NCBI GenBank assembly: GCA_003024985.2
Contig: PXIH01S0013624.1
Source: Euperipatoides rowelli
Taxonomy: Eukaryota > Onychophora > Udeonychophora > Euonychophora > Peripatopsidae
Direction: 5' to 3' (one strand)
Length of the DNA stretch: 10,537 bases
Made by a program: the position numbers and the translations under genes. Position 1 is the stretch's first letter, and every line of letters starts with the position of its first letter. The notes below the pieces were generated by a model. It ran no database searches, was not told the origin of the DNA, and worked only from the letters and a program-made list of their open reading frames with translations. Below are positions 7,493 to 10,537 of this stretch, piece by piece.

Positions 7493-7585
7493 AGTTTGGA
7501 TTTTCAATGTATTATTACAAACTGCCGGTGAAAATCGATATAATTTGTACAGAATCGATAATACTAATTGGAATATGATCGTGTT
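7480..7585 (+). pseudogene. Decayed fingers directly after the stop codon
   Basis: Sequence similarity to the array continues past the stop. 'TGCCGGTGAA' (about 7522-7531) matches the linker 'cattccggtgaa', and 'TGTACAGAA' (7546-7554) matches the Cys-Thr-Glu of the next finger. Its TGT is 84 bp after the degenerate first-Cys codon of finger 18 (7462), so the register is kept with no net indel, although small compensating gaps are needed in between. 'ACTAATTGGAATATGA' then resembles the KTN-plus-helix region. Multiple stops prevent translation. Confidence 0.7.
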
Positions 7586-7719
7586 CCAAAGCCAGTAACA
7601 GCGCCATCTATGCTCGGTGCGGGAACTATATTTTTATAAACTTTAAGTGGTGTTATCTCTTAGATAAAAAAATCTTTGTTGTAATGGGCTTAAACAAAAA
7701 TAACGGGCTTAAACGCTAG
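7586..7719. other. Unassigned spacer between decayed finger blocks
   Basis: No finger similarity is visible here. It includes AGCGCCATCTATG (about 7599-7611) and a short repeated phrase (GGGCTTAAAC, about 7686-7695 and 7705-7714). It may be insertion debris. Confidence 0.4.
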
Positions 7720-7896
7720 TGTGATGCTAAAACAAATGAAAAGTAGTATTTAAAACTTTGTGCCAATAAACATTGCGGTGAATCTAAATTGCATTTTACT
7801 GAATATGATTATAAAACGAACGTAATTTTTTACTTTTAAACGTTCATATTGCCTAACAAACATTCAGGAGAAAAGAAATTTAATTGTACAGAATAA
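7720..7896 (+). pseudogene. Second block of decayed zinc fingers
   Basis: Reading from 7720 gives CDAKTNEK-stop-YLKLCANKHCGE, then SKLHFTEYDYKTNVIFYF and a stop. This is a finger with its first His replaced by Cys (TGT), followed by a finger whose two cysteines have become Phe and Tyr. The second-Cys positions (7720 and 7804) are exactly 84 bp apart. After a shift the reading becomes NKHSGEKKFNCTE (about 7855-7893), then a stop. The SINE-like head begins immediately after. It is clearly from the same finger family but not translatable. Confidence 0.8.
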
Positions 7897-7899
7897 TCA

Positions 7900-8159
7900 G
7901 CTCCAGTGGTCCACTAGTCGATACTGTTGGCTGCCAGAGCTAGTGCATATAAGGGATTGAAGGTTCAAACCTGGGCAGCCCCCTTGAGGAAAATAAAGAA
8001 TTTTCTTTCTATATTAGTATGCACTGGAGATTTTTCTCATTCTAGTATATCTAGATATCGCTCTGATTAACGTAATACTGTAATTATGGCAGCATGAAAT
8101 CTGAAATATGGCCTATGGTAACTTCAAGCGAAGAAGCGCATCAATGAAGTTGTAGCTCA
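7900..8159 (+). mobile_element. tRNA-derived SINE-like element (3' limit uncertain)
   Basis: A Pol III A box TGGTCCACTAG (7907-7917, fits TRGYNNANNNG) lies seven bases after GCTCCAG (7900-7906), as in a tRNA. A B box GGTTCAAACCT (7962-7972, fits GGTTCRANNC) follows 55 bp later. The T-stem and acceptor stem do not pair well, so this is not a working tRNA gene. A tRNA-derived SINE head is the best fit. The body and end are not certain. TGTACAGA occurs at 7885-7892 and 8160-8167 and could be a target duplication, but the left copy is also normal finger sequence. Confidence 0.55.
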
Positions 8160-8824
8160 TGTACAGACATCTGTAAATATGTAAATAAAGGTCGTTTCTC
8201 CTTTTGGGGATAAACCTACAGTATATGGATTTTTTCGCAAGAGTGATATCGCGAGTTTCGCAGCAGTCATATATTCATGAAAATAAAGATTTGCAAATAT
8301 TAATACTCATTAAAAACATTCAAAGTGCTAAATCTTTAATTTTTAATAAAGTGTATATTTAAGTTTTTTAATGAAAAAAAAAAATTTAACAAGTCATTTA
8401 GTTTCTGTTTTAAAATTAAGTACAAACACTAGCCAGTAAGAAAAACATTTAAAAAAAAAGAGAATGGTTTACATTTCAAATTCTTCAATGGCTTTTTTTT
8501 TATCAGATTGAATAAAGTCTTTAATAATCAAATCGTTTTTATTATTATTATTTCACTGATGCGATGTACAAGCCTTGCTGCATTGATAACGACTTTGTTT
8601 CAAGTCAATGTTAATTGCAGCAGAAATGCCTTTACCTTTTTGAAAGTCTTTGCCGATCTCAACATACCATTTATGCAAATTAATACCAAAATACAGTATT
8701 TTTCAGTTTAAGGAAAAGGTGTAGGGCTAAAATTTAGTTTAATTAAGGAACTCGCACAGGCAGCCAGATTAAATTTCAGTAATGCCAGCACCTTTATAAT
8801 GCAGTGTTGATATTAATAAGTTTA
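8160..8824. other. AT-rich spacer, no supported gene
   Basis: The start (GTAAATATGTAAATAAAGG, about 8172-8190) looks like a repeat tail. Later parts contain A and T runs. A 49-codon open stretch on the minus strand (about 8553-8704) has no Met start and no recognisable motif. Nothing else is supported. Confidence 0.45.
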
Positions 8825-8851
8825 TTACCGTACAATGCCGACCAAGAGCGC
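8825..8851. repeat. Left terminal inverted repeat, TA-flanked element
   Basis: Twenty-seven bases from TTACCGTA to AAGAGCGC, matching the right end with two G/C differences. GC-rich compared with the surroundings. Confidence 0.85.
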
Positions 8852-9561
8852 CCCACTAAGCAAGTGCGCTCCACTATTTCTTGGTAAAACATAGGTAACC
8901 AGCGCCATCGAAGAAGAGTGCCATCACTGCACTTTGACTTTATCACTCAAAGAAATCCAAGGGGTATTCATACAAGAACGCCTCCTAGATTTTTGCTTCA
9001 TTTTACGTCATCTAAGGTTCAGACAGTGTATCCATACAAGAGCACCGTGTAAAAAATTTCATGTCACCCTCTGACATTATTATGCTGTGACATCATTTTT
9101 ATGTGTTTTACGTCATCTAGATAAATATCGAGACACATAGCCATACAAGCATGCCGTTTAGAAAAAAATTAACCATTAATGTTGTTTCTGTGAATAACGT
9201 TGAATCCTCATTAACTGAACAAAAGAGGCCTGTAAATTAAAAAGTGAAAGTTTTTACTTGGACAGGCTCTTACTTAGTACATATATCAGCCAACCTTTAT
9301 TGATGTGTGACATCATGTTTTAGTGTGTACCAGCCATATTGGCATTTTCAAGATAATTTCCTAAAATTTTTGGAAGCATGTACAAGCAAGGGCACCGTTT
9401 TGAAAAACAATATTTTTAAAGAATTTTGATTCTAGCCAAACAAGAGTGTCAGGTTAGTTTTGCAATGCATTGTGGTAAATCTAAGGTTCACTAGCATGGA
9501 GCCAAAAAGAGCGTCCCCCACCCCCATTTCCACCCAAACGAATAAGAGCGCAAGCGCTCTT
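8844..9561. repeat. Internal array of AAGAGCGCC-like motifs
   Basis: Forward copies start at 8844, 8914, 8974, 9038, 9147, 9388, 9442, 9507 and 9544, with a weaker one near 9223. Reverse copies lie near 9264 and at 9554. Most are preceded by AYACAAG- or CCAAR-like bases, for example CATACAAGAGCACCGT at 9033-9048. Neighbour spacing is often 54-76 bp, with one of 109 bp. The motif is also the inner end of the terminal repeat. Confidence 0.65.
9001..9155. repeat. ~105-109 bp direct repeat with TTTTACGTCATCTA
   Basis: TTTTACGTCATCTA is identical at 9001-9014 and 9106-9119. In each copy it is followed by a GACA word and then by CCATACAAG (9032-9040 and 9141-9149), so two units are aligned. TGTGACATCAT at 9086-9096 recurs at 9306-9316, 220 bp on, about two unit lengths. 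Confidence 0.65.
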
Positions 9562-9580
9562 GCTCGGCATTCTACGGTAA
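9554..9580. repeat. Right terminal inverted repeat, TA-flanked element
   Basis: This is the inverted partner of 8825-8851, from GCGCTCTTG to TACGGTAA. Its inner part also pairs with AAGAGCGC at 9544-9551 to give an 8-bp hairpin with a 2-base loop. Confidence 0.85.
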
Positions 9581-9582
9581 TA

Positions 9583-10013
9583 CAGTATAATGTATCCATA
9601 GTAATTAACATAATTTATTTTCTATATTATTATTTGAAGGGAAAAAACAAAACATTGTTATTGATAACGGAAAATAAGAATTGTATTATAAGAATCTGTT
9701 AAAAAAAAGATCGAGTAGAAAAAATTGTTTTCATTATTTTGTTTGAAATAAAGGGAATCTATTTTATTACATCAGGTTTTGAGTGTATTTTAATATTAGT
9801 CTTAAAGAGGAACAATTTAAATTTTTGTTATAAAGTAAATTACAGCAAACAAAATTAATGTTTTAAAGTAAGTTTATGATTATTATATTAACAGAGCTTT
9901 TTAGCAGAAATTTTAAAATCTCAAACGTGAATTCAAAAATTCACGACTGTGTTAGTAAAAACGCAAAAATAACTATTCGCGAAAAAAAAACATACAGTAT
10001 TTTTTTTAAAAAA
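9583..10013. other. AT-rich spacer, no gene
   Basis: No supported coding region. It contains a perfect hairpin at 9926-9945 (CGTGAATT, loop CAAA, AATTCACG), the palindrome TTCGCGAA (9977-9984) and long A and T runs just before the third decayed finger block. Confidence 0.5.
9926..9945. repeat. Perfect 8-bp hairpin, CAAA loop
   Basis: CGTGAATT at 9926-9933 pairs fully with AATTCACG at 9938-9945. It may be part of a dispersed repeat; it is not followed by a T tract typical of a terminator and has no known role. Confidence 0.5.
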
Positions 10014-10165
10014 AATTGTACATTATAAAATCAGTGCAAGTTCTAATTGTAAACTTCATACTAACAAATATTCTAGTGTAAAGCAATTTAATTATGGAGA
10101 TTGTGATTAGAAACCAATCAAATTTTTGATTTTAATGTCGTACTAAAAACTCATTCTATAGAAAA
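10014..10165 (+). pseudogene. Third block of decayed zinc fingers
   Basis: AATTGTACA (10014-10022) is the NCT start of a finger, followed after a small deletion by HYKISASSNCKLHTNKYSS and then VKQFNYGDCD, a stop and KP. Compared with the intact fingers, a histidine has become Tyr, one cysteine has become Tyr, and CDYKTN is broken by TAG. After a shift 'TTTTAATGTCGTACTAAAAA' and 'CTCATTCTATAGAAAATAAA' match the helix and linker of another finger. The linker VKQFN is closest to that of finger 13 (GVKQFNC). The block lies 2.5 kb past the intact ORF. Confidence 0.75.
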
Positions 10166-10537
10166 TAAAGATGCACATTCTATCCCCAAGGTAGGCAGAT
10201 CGGTCATTCAATTTTCTCCTGTATATTTTTATTTTTAGTAAACACATACACTTATAATGGTTATAATAGGCAATTGTTCTGTAGTTATATATAACTTTAA
10301 TATATCGACAATTTAAATCATTTTTAATGACACATTATTTGTTTTCCTTGTTTGTTTAATGGCAAGTAATAGTTTATCCAGTACATCGAGATTTTCTTTA
10401 TGAAAAAAAAAAGAAAAAGTCCAATTGGAGAAGAAATATTTTACAAGTAACTTTATGAAAATTAAAAGAAATTGAACTAATTGACGAGGCTAACAATATC
10501 GGTACCGGTAACTAAAATTCTCATTCATTATTGAATC
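10166..10537. other. Non-coding tail of window
   Basis: No reading frame, repeat or RNA gene is supported here. It has a GGTACCGG palindromic word near 10500-10507 and AT-rich runs. Confidence 0.5.

Larger units (their letters stand above)
8825..9580. mobile_element. TA-flanked element with 27-bp terminal inverted repeats
   Basis: The left end starts TTACCGTACAATGCC and runs to 8851 (GAGCGC). The right end 9554-9580 is its reverse complement at 25 of 27 positions. A TA dinucleotide lies directly outside each end (8823-8824 and 9581-9582), as with Tc1/mariner-type insertion. The element is 756 bp, without a transposase frame, so it is MITE-like. Similarity resumes inside the ends (TGCGCTC at 8865-8871 and its partner near 9545-9551) after a 14-bp gap. 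The interior is filled with copies of an AAGAGCGCC-like motif. TA duplication is weak evidence in AT-rich DNA, so the superfamily remains a suggestion. Confidence 0.8.

Noticed and set aside
7900-7980. A functional tRNA gene.
   Set aside because: A and B boxes are present, but the T-stem and acceptor stem do not pair and the A-to-B spacing is long, so a SINE head fits better.
8553-8704. A minus-strand open stretch of about 49 codons (…KWYVEIGKDFQKGKG…).
   Set aside because: It looks somewhat protein-like, but it has no Met, no clear splice signals and no family I recognise. Chance cannot be excluded at this length.
3360-8910. Recurring GYGCCATC words (about 3363, 7601, 8902 and 8920).
   Set aside because: The shared core is short and the flanks differ, so I cannot show that they are copies of one repeat.
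9460-9702. An 80-codon frame rich in Ser and Thr.
   Set aside because: It crosses the right inverted repeat of the TA-flanked element and continues into AT-rich flank; no protein motif is visible.

Overview
The window reads as AT-rich arthropod nuclear DNA, most likely from an insect. The supports are a long tandem C2H2 zinc-finger gene with 'CDYKTN'-type fingers, a decayed non-LTR retrotransposon, non-autonomous DNA transposons and a tRNA-derived SINE-like head. A hemipteran source is a guess from the style of the finger protein, not a proof. Nothing suggests a bacterial or organellar origin.

Positions 1-2070 hold a broken LINE in forward orientation. Its linker region (about 400-646) and its reverse-transcriptase region (about 1509-2070) are separated by an 856-bp hAT-like element (647-1502). 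That element has 12/14 matching CAGTG-type ends and a GTTAATG target duplication, so this is a nested insertion. A C20/A11 homopolymer lies at 2153-2183. From 2184 to 5268 there is no supported gene, only short repeats, a stem-loop and one candidate splice acceptor.

The only intact gene is 5269-7479 (+), a 736-residue protein. Its acidic N-terminal region is built from about seven units of roughly 34 residues, three of which carry a SUMO-type hydrophobic-K-x-E motif. It is followed by 17 complete C2H2 fingers, sixteen of them in an unbroken 28-residue register. The ORF ends inside an 18th finger that has decayed into a run of stop codons and two AATAAA signals.

Downstream, decayed fingers of the same family occur in three blocks (7480-7585, 7720-7896, 10014-10165). 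The spaces between them hold a SINE-like head (from about 7900) and a newly recognised 756-bp element (8825-9580). This element has 27-bp terminal inverted repeats (25/27), flanking TA dinucleotides and about ten internal copies of a motif derived from its own ends. The simplest reading is that the finger gene or array was once longer, or had a tandem paralogue, and that its 3' part has decayed and been invaded by mobile elements. No multi-gene pathway is visible.
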